64,000 nt of DNA. Origin: Allomyces arbusculus (Eukaryota; Blastocladiomycota; Blastocladiomycetes; Blastocladiales; Blastocladiaceae). Position 1 is the stretch's first letter; each line of letters begins with the position of its first letter. This document shows positions 11,560 through 26,200 of the stretch, piece by piece. The stretch lies in the NCBI GenBank assembly GCA_027604705.1, contig JADHYV010000012.1:1-64000 (forward strand), written 5' to 3'. The notes beneath the pieces were generated by a model. The model was given only the letters and a program-made list of their open reading frames with translations, was not told the origin of the DNA and searched no databases. A program made the translations under genes and the position numbers.

Positions 11560-12868
11560 CGTCCTGAAGTGGGCTTGTAAAAACCGTTGTTATTTCGCGT
11601 GTGCTTTTTGTCTTCAGGCATCAACACGCAACACGGTGATCCACACGTGTGCAGCCAGCGAGCCTGACAGTTGCGTGCATATGGCATCCGTGCGACCCGC
11701 TGATGCAAGGTGCACTGTCAGTCGGGCAGGTGGATCGTGAGTTTCCGATAAAGGGCTGATATTTTTTTGCAGTCGTCGGACCTGAGCGAACAAGCGAACC
11801 GAGCTCAGAAACAATATCCCCCATGAGGCAACAACCACCATGAGATCACAGAGCCCATATTTCCAGACCTGTCGCCATGGTCGAGGCTCTTGATCATAGC
11901 ACACGCATACGTCCGCATTTGTTGCGTATGGGCGACTCCTGGGACGTAATCGCAGGTGATGAGAAGGGACCTCCTGAGTGTCTTGTTGACATTACCACAA
12001 ACGGAAAGGTCTACTTTGTCATGGCCAGCTATTCTCCGTCGATATTGGTTCATGTCCCATCATTACGAGCGGAAGATGACGTTGCAGTCCTGGCTGGCTT
12101 CAGATTTGGATCAGTGCTGTTGGTCTAAAGAACATCATCGGGCCATAATAGGGGCGCATCCCGGGCAGTCTCCAAGATCTTGTGCCAAATATTCATTTGA
12201 CGAGGGCTGTGAAACGTCGTCAGCGCCAACGTAAGTCAAATATTTTACCAAGATTTGAGAAAACCCGCTGACATCTAGTGAAGTTGTCATCTGCCCTGAT
12301 GACTCCTGCCAGCGGGTTCACGTTTTCCCCAATCGTCGCGATTGAGGATCCAAGCGCACCCAAGCGCATCCAAGCGGTGTTGGGCCTGAGTAAAATGATT
12401 ACCAAGCTCGAAATGTTGGCCAGCCCGAGCATCCCGCGAACCTGCTCGGAGCGTTTCGGAAGGATTTTGGAGCAAGAACAGCATCGGCCCGGTTCTTTTG
12501 TTAGCGTGGGCTTGAGCAGGCTTGAACGCTCGTGACGAATCGGCGCAATTTAGCGCCTCATTTCCAGATCAGTCGTTGCCGAGCGCACCAGTCGGCCATG
12601 GCCTGGGGCCGCCGACCTTTTGGCCCACGTTTCCAACCAGCACGAACTTGACCCAAACTGCCAGCAAAACCGTGGGCGAATCCTCATCGTGCTGCCCTTC
12701 AAAACCGCCGAGCGTGCCCGCCCCCGACAAGCTCTCTCCCGCTCCCTCTTCCGGCCAGCGTGCCCCAATCCTCTCCCGTTCCCCCCAAGTTCCTCTCCTC
12801 GGGCCTGTCCCAGCTCTCTTCGATAACTCCTGCCCCCCGTACCCGCCGGTCTCTTCTCTCTCCCGACC
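11560..12868. other. Intergenic with an AT-richer patch
   Basis: About 11570-12540 is clearly less GC-rich than its surroundings. It holds only short ORFs on both strands; the best is at 11877-12128 plus, with the stretch VDITTNGKVYFVMASYSPS. None has recognisable homology or a convincing exon structure. It may be a decayed insertion or a lost gene. The last 300 bases before 12869 are pyrimidine-rich and are probably the promoter and leader of the aldehyde dehydrogenase gene. Confidence 0.4.
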
Positions 12869-14703
12869 ATGTTCCGCCTGGCCGCTCAATCGTCTCGCGT
12901 CATGGCCTCGACTATCGGCAAGCGTCCGCTGCACATCAACGTGCCCAAGATGCAGAACCAGGCGCTCGTTGCGTCGATTCTCAAGGATCTGGGCCTCGAT
13001 GCGAACCAGCCGAACCCGGGTGTCTATGACGGCGAGTGGCGCGGCAGCGGCCGCATTCGCGAGTCGGTGAACCCGTCGACCAACGAGGTGATTGCCAAGG
13101 TGCAGGAGGGCACCGTCGAGGACTACGAGGCCGTCATGAAGAAGGTCGACGAGGCCAAGATTGCGTGGCGCGAGGTGCGTTTTTTGATTTCCCTAATTTG
13201 GCCGGGATTTGTTCCTGTGATCGGCGCTGCGCGCGCGCAATGTTCGAGTTCGAGTTTGAAAAACGCACTGTTCTGTGCAACTGACCGTGGTCCTTGCTCG
13301 CTCGTTTCTGCAGATCCCGGCCCCGAAGCGCGGTGAGATCGTGCGCCAGATGCGCGAGGCCCTCAACGCCAAGAAGGAGCCGCTCGGCAAGCTTGTCGCG
13401 CTCGAGATGGGCAAAATCACGGCCGAGGGTCTTGGTGAGGTGCAGGAGTACATTGACGTCTGCGACTACGCCGTTGGTCTGTCGCGCATGATGTCGGGCA
13501 AGGTGATCCCGTCGGAGCGTACGTTTGATGCCCTCTTCTCGGCTGTCGAGGCAATTTTGGTCGAGTCCAAGTGCTGACCCCTCTCCTCGCGACGTGTTCC
13601 TAGGTCCCGGCCACTTCATGATGGAGCAGTGGAACCCGCTCGGCACGGTTGGTGTGATCTCGGCCTTCAACTTCCCCGTTGCCGTCTACGGCTGGAACTC
13701 GGCGCTCGCGCTCGTTTGCGGTAACCCCGTCATCTGGAAGGGCGCGCCCTCGACGAACTTGTCGTCGGTTGCCACGACCAAGATCATTTCCGAGGTGCTC
13801 GTCAAGAACAACTTGCCCGGCGCCATCACGGCCCTGGTCACGGGCGACGCCGACGTCGGTATCGCCATGTCCAAGGACAAGCGTGTCGATCTGCTCTCGT
13901 TCACGGGCTCGACCGAGGTTGGCCGCAAGGTGGGCGTTACCGTCCAGGAGCGTTTCGGCCGCCCGCTGCTCGAGCTCGGCGGTAACAACGCCATCATTGT
14001 CATGGACGACGCCGACCTCAAGCTCGCCGTTCAGTCGATCTTGTTCGCTGCCGTCGGCACCGCCGGCCAGCGGTGCACGACCGTGCGCCGCCTGTTCCTG
14101 CACGAGAAGATCCGCGACGAGTTCATGGCGCAGCTGATTGCCGCGTACCAGCAGGTGCGCATTGGCGACCCGCTCGACGAGGCGACGCTGTGCGGCCCGC
14201 TGCACACCAAGGCCGCGGTCGAGGCCTACCAGAAGGGGCTCGAGGCCGTCAAGGCGCAGGGTGGCAAGATCCTGTTTGGCGGCGAAGTGCTCGACGCGCC
14301 CGGCAACTACGTGACCCCGGCCATCACGGAAATCGACCCCAAGGCACCGGTTGTGCAGAACGAGATCTTTGTCCCGATCCTGCACACGCACACTTTCAAG
14401 ACGCTCGAGGAGGCGATTGCCGCCAACAACGCCGTCGCACAGGGTCTGTCGAGTTCGCTCTTCACGCAGAACCCGGCCAACATCTTCAAGTGGACGGGCC
14501 CCGCCGGCTCGGACTGCGGTATTGTCAACGTCAACATCCCGACCAACGGCGCCGAGATTGGCGGTGCGTTTGGTGGCGAGAAGGAGACGGGCGGCGGTCG
14601 CGAGTCGGGCTCGGACTCGTGGAAGCAGTACATGCGTCGCCAGACGTGCACGATCAACTACTCGGGCGCGCTGCCGCTCGCGCAGGGGATTAAGTTCGAG
14701 TAA
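12869..14703 (+). CDS. ALDH7A1: Alpha-aminoadipic semialdehyde dehydrogenase (antiquitin, ALDH7A1)
   Basis: The exons are 12869-13174, 13314-13518 and 13604-14703, giving 536 residues. Near-diagnostic ALDH7 stretches include [35 protein letters not shown] (general-base Glu near 294), GTAGQRCTT (catalytic Cys near 328), [20 protein letters not shown] and [12 protein letters not shown]. The start [19 protein letters not shown] looks like a mitochondrial presequence, and the second Met (MASTIGK) could give a cytosolic form, as in animals. The family oxidises alpha-aminoadipic semialdehyde in lysine breakdown and also betaine aldehyde and lipid aldehydes. Fungi make lysine through aminoadipate, so here the role is probably detoxification or lysine recycling. 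Confidence 0.96.
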
Positions 14704-15033
14704 GGTCCTTGGTCGGTCGTTTGAGGGTCGTGGTCACGGATAGCCCCTCGTGGAGGGACGTGTTCACCTTGACCGTGGCCGGGCGTGGCTGTGCTTCATT
14801 TGCAAGTTTGTTTGGTTGCTCGTTTTGTCTTGTCGTATGCCCCATTGAAATGTATAGCCTAGCGGGATTGGTCTGTGACATTTCCAGCATCGTGTATCGG
14901 CCGTTATGCGTGTGGAGAGAGGCGGAGGAGCCAAAAGCGCCAGTTTGCCGGTGATGGTGATCGCTCACTGTGCTTCGGGTTCATCCTCTCCGTGAGCTGC
15001 ACGAACCAAGACACGATCAGCGCCACCACAACC

Positions 15034-16089
15034 ATGGCTGCAACCAACCCGTCGCAAACCGCGCAGCAAGACTGGACGCGCACGGCCGTGCCCGACGCGG
15101 CGCCCTTTGCACCCTTTTTCCGTGCCGCGCTCGCCGTGGCGCGCGAAGCCGGCGCCATCATCAAGACGGCGTTCGAGGATGGCCAGGCCCCACCCAACCC
15201 CAACATCAAGGACGCCAACGACGTGGATTTGGTCACGGCCACAGGCAAGTATTGCTCTCCACCGGCTGCCGTGTTCGAAAAACGCGTCGGATCCTAACCG
15301 AGAGGCACGACCACTGTTATGACAACAGACCAGGCCGTCGAAGCCCTGATCCAGTCGCGTCTGCGCGACGCGTTCCCCGACTACGCGTTCATTGGCGAGG
15401 AAACCGTTGCTGCCAACAACGGTCAGGCCCCACCGCTGACGGCACGCCCGACGATCATCTGCGACCCGGTGGACGGCACGACCAACTTCGTGCACGGGTT
15501 CCCGTTCGTCTGCACGGCGCTGGCGCTCGTCGTCGACCACGCGCCCGTCGTCGGCATCGTCTACAACCCGATCCTCGACCAGCTCTACGTGGCGCACAAG
15601 GGTTACGGCGCCTGGTGCAACGGGCAGCCCCTGCCGCGGCACCGCGCCGCGCACGGGATGGATGCACGCGCTGCGCTGTTTATTACCGAGGGCGGGCACG
15701 ACCGGTCGCAGGTCGCCATGGACGCGAAAATCGGGACCTGGCGGCTCGCGCTCGCGGCCGACGGCAAGTACCCGCCCGTGCGCGGGATTCGGTGTACCGG
15801 GTCGGGTGCGCTGAATCTGTGCATGATTGCGCGCGGGGCGGCGGACGTGTACTGGGAGGTTGGCCTGCATGCGTGGGATATGGCCGCGGCGGCGGTGATT
15901 GTGACGGAGGCCGGCGGGATGGTGGTCGGCGACGAGGCGCTGGACGCGGACCGGCGCAAGACGTGGGACCCGCAGTCGACGCCGTTCGATGTCATGGGCC
16001 GCAAAGCCATGGCGATTCGCAAGCGCGATGTCGCGTTTATGCGCGAGACGATCGAGCGCGTTACGGATTACCCGTGCCCGCGCGACTAG
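15034..16089 (+). CDS. Inositol monophosphatase
   Basis: The exons are 15034-15244 and 15329-16089, giving 323 residues. Metal-binding motifs are present: GEET (near 92), DPVDGTTNFVHGFP (near 116) and WDMAAAAVIVTEAGG (near 253). The Mg-dependent, Li-sensitive enzyme releases free myo-inositol from inositol phosphate for phosphatidylinositol synthesis. The intron appears to have a GC donor: exon 1 ends VTATD at ACAG followed by gcaagt, and only this junction restores the family motif DLVTATDQAVE. The C-terminus carries a family-typical extension. It ends tail to tail with SRP54, with 179 bases between. Confidence 0.94.
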
Positions 16090-16268
16090 AGTGCCCCGTG
16101 CCGCCGACGACGGCCATTGGGGTGAAGTAGGATGGTATGGCGAATATATTACAAAAAACGGGTTGCTTGCAACACGATGCGCCGACGACAGGCGACGGCG
16201 AGAGGAACGAAGAGCAAAAACACGAACGAAATCTTCTACAACACCAGACCTAAGCGACAAAAACACCT

Positions 16269-18427
<2,159 letters not shown>

Positions 18428-18589
18428 TCAGGCCGCGAGTCGACGTGGAGCCGTCGCGCTCATCCCTAACCTTTGCACCGACGCTGCATCATCACTATCC
18501 ACGACAACCCCTCACCACTTGCTGCAATACGAGAACAAGATGTCTTATTTTCAGCTCCGACAGCCGCGGCGAGCGTTGGGCGCCTAGGC

Positions 18590-20890
18590 GGCGTACACCT
18601 GGTCCGCGACTGGGTGACTGCCGCAGCCGCGCCAACAAAGTCTCCACCTGGCCCTTGATTTCATCCCTAGCAGCACGCGCGTGGTATTCTCGCTTGTCAC
18701 ATTGTCCTCGACGTCGCTGTCGTCCTCGCCGCCGCGGTTCCGAGCGTCGACTGCAATGCTCTCGGTGTCACCATCTGCGCCATCTTCCTCATCGCCTTCG
18801 CCATTGCCGGCCACCTGCGCGTCGACGCCGTCCGTATCCGGTGCCGCTGCAGTGCCGCTCGTGGTCGCGCGCTGGCCGCCGCATCATTGCTCGGCGCCTC
18901 GGCCATGACCACGTCGCCATCCGAGTCCACGGTCGGCGCTACCGTGGCCGCGGTCGATGTCGAAGTTGCGGCCCTCACGGCGCCCGCCGTGCCGTCGGTG
19001 CCCGCGCCATCAGTGGCGCTCGCCGTACTAAGTTGGCCGCAGTCGACGACGACGACGACGACGACGGCGACGGCGTCGTGCTGCCAGCGCTCCCCGCTTG
19101 CTCGTTGGCACTAGCCCACGCGTTTTCGGCCTCAAGCTCCTCGTCGACGGCTGCCGCGAGGTTGCGCTCCCACTGCTCGCCCAGCTTCGTCAACTCTACG
19201 ATTTTCATGGCGTGGCAAATGTCGCGTTCGCCCTTCATGGCCACGAGGTAATGCCAAAGGAAGTGGTGGCCGCACTGGTCAACGACGGTGGCGTTTTCCG
19301 GCCGATCCGCGGTGAGCTTGCAATTCTTTTTTCAGCACTTCTTGCCCGGGTGATATGAACGTGCGGTTGGTCGACCTATCGGGGACTCGGTTCCTACTTC
19401 TCGAACGTGTTGGTGAACGGGTTCCCGCCGGCCCACTCGTGCGCGATTTGAGCGACGCGGCACACGAATATCGCGTGAGTGACCCCATTGAGCCCCAGGT
19501 TGTCCATAGGTGCGGGCATGGCGTTGACGCCGAGGTACTGCTTCATGACGTTGTGCCGCAGCAGCACCCCCTTGATCGCCGATATGTAGTCGGTGGTCGT
19601 CTTGAGATCGCCGGCCTGGACGCCGAGAAAGACAGCGTCGTTGAATTTCCGCTGGTCGCACGCGGCCATGATGCTGGCGTCATACGATTGCCTGTGGGCA
19701 CTTTTGGGGGCCAATCACGCGCAATTCTGCGGCGTACTTGTCAGCGACAGTCACATTCACGATTGAGCCAATCGGCGCAGCGGCCCGAGCAGCATTCTTG
19801 GTTGCGCTGAGCGCGTCCGCCACGAGCTCGAACGGCATCTTGTTGGGAATGAGCAGTGTCGGGTTGCCGTTATGAATGTGGTTGCGTGGAATAGACGGGA
19901 AATGCGTCCTTGTTCTTGGCAGGGTTCATGACCGACATTTGACAGCGGACGGCCAGCGCCGTCACGTGGAAGCGCCAACAAAGAATATTGTGAAAGTCGT
20001 CCATGTATAGAATCAAGGCCTCAGCGAGGAGTGATGCCTTGCCAACTGTCTTCGGAATTTTCCCGACCCATTTTTTGCTCTCCCCCCTTGAACGTCGAGT
20101 GGCAAATAGTCAACCCCGCACTCGAGAACGCGTCCAGCGCCTTTGGGTTCAGCCCGCGCAATGCCAGGAACAATGCGAGCAACTTTTTCAGAAACGTGGC
20201 CAGGTGGTTCACGTTGCCCCACAACAGCAAGGCCATGACGATCCCCCGACAGTGCTTTCGTGCCAACATGAGTGCGTCATCCTTGACTGGATTGGCAGCA
20301 ACAAAATGGTTCAGTGTCGTCGTCAAATGCGTGCCAGATTTCGATGTGAAAACGTCAAGCGTGAACGGCACATGTTGGTCTCAGATATGAGCGGCGTTGA
20401 AGGCCGCCATCTTGCCCGTGTAGTGCACGGCACGTCGCGTCCAAGCGCGACCAAACCCGGCGTGTGCATGCGCTTGCGAGGATTGCAAGGTCTTAGTCTG
20501 GTTCTGCATTTCGGTGCGCATATCCTCCACCGCGACACGGGCGTCGGATCGTTTGCGCACCATTGCAGTAACAGTTTCTGCATGAGCCGCGCGCGACTGG
20601 GTGAATGTGGTCTCAGCTGCTGCGAGCTGCTCGCGAATACAATCCAGATCCGCCGAGTTCGCCGCGGCCTCGGCATGGGCAAAATTGCGGTCGGTTTTGG
20701 CTGCAATTCGCGCAGTCCGCTCAGTCGCGATCAATTCTGCACTTGGTATGGCATTGGACTTGGCTGCAACTGAACTACCCCTGTTGCGCCCAAGATCAGC
20801 TATCACAGCCCTCAAATTATCAGATTTGCAAACTTGCCAGACGTGCGGTGTCGCGACATTCTCCGGGTCCACAACAAACCTGCCGCGCAC
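18590..20890 (-). pseudogene. Decayed coding remnant, possibly transposon-associated
   Basis: Several minus-strand stretches in changing frames look as if they come from one former protein of at least 600 residues. Clear pieces are GLTICHSTFKGGEQKMGRE (about 20021-20371), SIMAACDQRKFNDAVFLGV and NAMPAPMDNLGLNGVTHAIF (19394-19714), and HYLVAMKGERDICHAMKIVE (18975-19244). A helical N-terminal part lies at 20381-20890. GC content is lower than in neighbouring genes. The reading is broken in several places and no intron set explains this. The order of motifs reminded me of DUF6589 proteins, a multicopy family of fungi and chytrids often linked to mobile DNA, but I am not sure of it. The 360 bases between it and SRP54 show nothing else. 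Confidence 0.45.
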
Positions 20891-23249
20891 GCGATTTTAG
20901 CCCCTCACACTCTGTTTCTTAAAAATGCTTGTGATACGCCTTCTATTCCAATGCTTTGGCTGTTCGAGGTCGCCGGTCATAGTGTTGCAGTTGCTGACAA
21001 GCGACCGCGAGCAATTCCATGATGTCTGGACCATGGGGAGCGAGCGTGCAATCAAAATAGTAGTTCGATCACAACCAGGCGTACTTGAAGTGACCCTCAT
21101 GCGCACCACGCTTCACTTGCGGCACCTTTCACCACCACCTCCTTTTGGATCCCGACGAAATTGCTATGTCTCGTATTTCTAATATTATTCTCTTCCCAAT
21201 GCACGGAACAGATTTCGCGTTTTGTCACCGTCTAATACCGATCGCCGTCAACACGCGATATCTCGATAACGACCGCAATTCCACGCATTTTGTTCGTGCA
21301 ACACAAAATAGGTATATTTCGTTGCCGAAACTCTCCATTCCCGTCGGTTGAGAGCGAATGGTTGTCGAGAAATTCGCGGCACATGTCTGCGTGGCCGACG
21401 ACATGAGCGCCGGAGCCACGGGATCGGGCCTGACTTGGATATTGTGGCTTGCCTTGGGCTTGCCGAAGCATCTGGCCTGTCGCAGTGCGCGAAAGGCGAG
21501 CCGACGAGCGGACACGGCAGGGCGTGGTTCGAACAGGTGCAAGTTCACGACGACATGCCAACGCTGGAGATGCTGGCACTGCACCGCCGGCCACCGAACG
21601 AGGACCTTCGCGCCGAGTCGAAAGACCGCGAGCTGCGGGCCCAGCCCCCCACTTCCAGTGTCGACGTGCAGTGGGCCTGCGATGCACATGCTCCTGGCCG
21701 ATCTCCCCAAGCACCACCGTCATCAATTATCATCCCGCACCTGACACGCAAGGGATCACCGCCCAAGCGCGCGCGCTTGGCATTTCACCGCCACCAAATG
21801 ACCCCAGCACCAACACCAGCGCGACGCATCGCGTCGCGTCACGCGTCTCGACGTGGATTCGCAGCGCGCCGCGACCCGACGTCGCCCACACTCGCCGTCG
21901 ATCGACAACCCCGCACGCGCCGCGATCAGCGCAGAGGCGGGCCGGAACCGATCCAGACGAGCATCAAGCATCATGATGTGACACGTATTTTACAACTCAG
22001 CAGAAAGGACGTGCGCGCATGTCGCCACCCTCCCCCCCCCCCCCCCTCCTCTCCACGTGGCGACCGCGCGACCGCCACGACGCCGCGCACCGTCGAGCCT
22101 GAGGGCCGTTGTTCTCAGCGCGCATGTGCGTCACAGCCGGTGTCTGCGTGTGCGCGCATGCCGTTGTCGGCAAGGGCACCTTTGGCGTCCGCGGCAGTGG
22201 CCCGGCGCCGCACTTGGAACGCGTGTTGGACCGCAGCAAGTCTTGGCCGACGTGCGGAGTTCCAACTTCGACGACGCACCTGCCCATGATTCCAACTTTT
22301 CCTTTCGAATTGGAGCACGGCGTGCGCGGTTGCACCGGCGACGCGTTGTGAGCGTGCACCGCTTTCCTAGATGTCGAGCAAGCTCGGCGTAAGCGCAGGA
22401 CAAGCATGCGCGGATGTTCTCCGTCGTGCAAAGGCGGGATATGGTCCCGGCGCCGCCGTCGGCGGACCGCACGGATGGCGATGTGTCATCGGGCCAGCAT
22501 GCGGGTCGGTGAAGCCGGCTCGCGCCGACAGCTCGCTGGCTGGCGAGGCTCGGGCCGCACTTGGGCCGCGCTCGCGCATCGAAAGCCCTCGGCGAAGTGG
22601 ACACGGCGCGTCGGGGTAGGCCATGCTGTGTGGGTGAGGCGTGTGGTGGCGGGCTCGCACAATGGTAGCGTCGACGAGGACATGTCGGGCGCGATGCAGC
22701 ATGTGCATTTAGTCGCGCACGAGCGCCCGGTTGGCCAGGACGACGGTCCGGTGGGACGGCCCGGTCGGACGGCGGCAAGTCGCGCCTGACGGCCGAGCCG
22801 TGGCGCGGCCATGCGCGGCCCGCAGAGGTGGGACTTCCCCGTTCGCTGTTCGAGGATCTGGGCCGTTCTGGGCGGGTCGGTGTGGGGTCGAGTCGGGCGC
22901 GCCCAGCAGTGCGGGAAAGCGCGGCCACCCATCGCAGCCCGGCCGGAGGGCGGCCAGAGCCGCGCTCGCTCCCTCGGCCGACACCGGCCGCGCGTCGCAT
23001 CGCATCGCCGTCCGGCGCGACGCCCTTTTATTTAACAGGCGGCCCCGCCCGCACCAAGGCTGCACCTCATCTGCGCGCCGTCGTCTGTCAAGCACCGGCC
23101 CGCCCGCGCGCGCGCTCGCTCCCTGCCTCTGCGGCTCGTGCTCCCCCCCAACTCGGCCACCGCGACTCGACCCGACGCGGCCGCCATCTGCAACGCGACC
23201 CGTCACCGTCACCCGCACACGCACGCCGCTGCTGCCGCCGTCGCGCACG
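20891..23249. other. Long non-coding stretch upstream of HSF
   Basis: Both strands have ORFs here (for example plus 21348-22289 and minus 22131-23000). Their translations are rich in Arg, Ala, Pro and Ser without hydrophobic cores or recognisable motifs, as random GC-rich DNA gives. 20891-21350 is AT-richer and may belong to the decayed remnant next to it. 22600-23249 presumably carries the promoter and leader of the HSF gene. Confidence 0.4.
22032..22046. repeat. Poly-C tract (15 C)
   Basis: An uninterrupted run of 15 C lies in the non-coding stretch upstream of HSF. Length is likely to vary between reads or strains. Confidence 0.8.
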
Positions 23250-26200
23250 ATGCACCCGTCGGCCGCCACCGCGCAAGCAGCTGCCGCGGCCATGGACGCC
23301 GACGTCCCGCACCAGTACCCGATCCCGCACGGGCAGCACGCGCCGCGCTACGCGCCACCGCCGCACCACCTTCACCACGGCCACCACCACGCGCACCGCC
23401 CGCACCACCTGTCGCACCCGCACGCGCACCCGCACGCGCACCATGCCGGCTACGCGCCGCCCCCCGCCTACCCGTACCCCGGTGCCGCCGCCGCACAACA
23501 ACCGCCGCTGCCACCGCCGTCTGCCGCGCAACCGCCCGTGCCGCCCTCGCAGCAGCTGCCCCCACCGCCTCCACCCGGTCAAGCGCGGTCGCGGCGTACG
23601 GGTGGAGCCGCGGCTGCCGTCGCGCCCGGTGCCGTGACGCCGGCGCGTGCCCCGGGCGGGATGGCAGGAGCCACTGCGGGTGGCGACACATCGGCGACGA
23701 ACGCGGGCGGGGACGGCGCCGCGGCCGCGCCGCCCGAGCCGCTCGTGCCGGCCGGCGTGTCGCCGGCGCTGCTCGAGCCCGGGCCCAACTACAACCTCGA
23801 AGCGGTGCTGCAGGTGCTGGCGCTGCGCGACATTCCGTCGTTTATCAAGAAGCTGTTCCAGTGCGTGTTTCTCTGTGTCTTTGTCGTGCATTGTTTTACC
23901 TGTTGGATCCGGGTGGGCGAGTGCGCGATGGCGACGGTGAGGGTCGCGGTCTCGAGGCATCAGACGGGCGGGCGAGCCAAGGCGATGACCGCGTGCGTGG
24001 CGGCCGCGAGGATGAGGTGGCGCCGGCAGCTGCGTGCACAGTGGCCCTCGGCTGCTTCGACCGCTCCGATACGCGCGCCACCACGCAGCCAGCCTGGCTG
24101 ACCCCGCGCCTCGACCGCGAGCCCCGCCATCGAGACGCGGCGCGACTGGACCGCGCCAATAATATCTCGCTGACACGCCGTCTCCAATACCACGACAACA
24201 GACTGCTCCACGACGCGCGCTTCCACGACTTCTTCGAGTGGGCCGACGACGGCGCGCACTTTGGCGTCTACAACCACCGCGCACTCACCGCGTCCGTCCT
24301 GCCCACGCTCTTCAAGCAGCGCCACTTCCAGTCGTTTTTGCGCCAGCTCAACATTTACGGCTTCCAGCGCGTGCACCCGCGCGACGCTCCCGCCGAGATT
24401 GTGCGCGGCGACGGCATCTACTTCACGCACACGACGTTCCGCCGCTACAACCACGATGCGCTCTCGCACATTCGCCGTCGCGTGCACGCCAAGGGCCAGG
24501 CCGCGCAGGCGCAACTGCGCGCGCAAGTCGACGCCGCGACTGCTGCTGCTGCGGCCGCAGCCGCCGTGACCGGCCAGCAGAGCCAGAGCGCATCCGACAA
24601 TGACGCCGATGCCGAGGGCGACGACGAGCTTGCCGGGGACGAGGACGCGCATGCGAATCGCCGCCCACGCCGCCGGACGGAAACGGGCGCCCCCGCGGAC
24701 CGGTCACGTACAACGACCGCGGGCACTATGTCGTCGCTCGCACACCCGTTGCTCATTGAACCGATGCGCGGCCATCCCGCCGCGGATCAGGACTTGCTCG
24801 CACCGCCACCACCTCCACCCGCTGCCGCGTTCTTCCCGCCGCTCGGTGCCGCACCCGCGGCCGCATTCAGTGATCTGGCGCCGGCCTACGCGGCACTCCC
24901 GCCGCCCCCACCGCCGCTGCCTGCGGTCATGCCCGCCCCTGTTCCGTCACCGCCGGCGTTTGCGCCCGTGCCGTTCCCGCCGCCTCCGCCGCCCATGGAC
25001 TTGCCCATGGACGATCTTCCGGTGCCGCCCGTGCCCGCGCCAATGCCGTGGGACACGATCCCACTGCCGCCGCGGCGCTCGTCGATTCGCGACTTCCCTC
25101 TGCCCCCACCCGTCGTGACGTCGGCAGCGCTGCCCACGGCAGTGACGACAGTACCGTCGCCGACAACGCCCGTGCCGGCGTCGTCGTACGCGATGCAGCT
25201 CGCGCAGCTGAGACGCCAGTACTCGTCGACCGCGCAGGATATGCGCCGGCTTGACCAGATGGTGCAGAGCCAGGTCGTGCCGCAAGTGCATGCATTGCAC
25301 GGGGTCGCGTCGGATCGCGTCGCTAGACTCGAGCGGTTCGTGCACTACCGTGCGCGAATCTCTGAGACGGGCGCACCGCCGCCCCCGCCGCCCGTGACAA
25401 GTGGGCCGTCTGTGGCCACTGCCGCGCGAGGGAGCGGAAGTGCCGCGTACCCGGCCGGTGGACCGTCGTGTACGTGCCCATCACCATCCTTTCCACTAGT
25501 TCTACCTGCAGCTGACCTTTCTCCCATATCACGTGCAGACTACCCGCCCGACTTCGACTACCCCCCACCTCCACCACCCGGCGCCCCGGGCCCCACCGCC
25601 GCCGGCGCCGCCAATGGGTGGCCCTACTCGGCCTACCGCGCGCCCGGCGGCGCGTACCCCTACGATACCCCCTACGCCGGCGTCGACCCGGCCGACCCGC
25701 TCTTCGCATACGGCCCACCACCACCACCGCCCGCGCGCCCTTCGTCGCGCAACACCGACGCCTGGCCGCCGCACCCGCACCATTATCACCACCACCACCA
25801 CGCGCGCGCGCGCGCCGCCGGATGGCCGTACCCGCCACGCCGCGGATCGTCTCGCCCGCCGCCTCCGCCACCGGCAGCGACGACGGGGTCGCCGACGAGA
25901 GGTGCGAGACCGCAGATCGCGGCCACCGCCCATGGGGGGACGGCGTCGCCGACGACCACCCCCGCGGCCGCGGCTCCGCCGACGTCGACGCCGGGCGGTG
26001 GTGGTGGCGGCGGACTGCGCGGTGGGACCAACGGGACGGCTGCGGCGACGGCCGCGGCGGACGAGGCCGGGACTGCCGCTGCCGCGGCGGCGATGCTCGC
26101 ACTGGCCACGGCGCCGCCGGCGACTAGCGGGGCGCATGCTGAGGCCGGGAACGGCACCGGTGGGAATGCCGGGAACGGTAACATGGTCTACCGCATGTTG

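Noticed and set aside
13600-14391. 263-codon minus-strand ORF
   Set aside because: Exact antisense shadow of ALDH7A1.
22131-23000. 289-codon minus-strand ORF upstream of HSF
   Set aside because: Arg/Pro/Ser-rich with no hydrophobic core and no motif; typical of non-coding GC-rich DNA.
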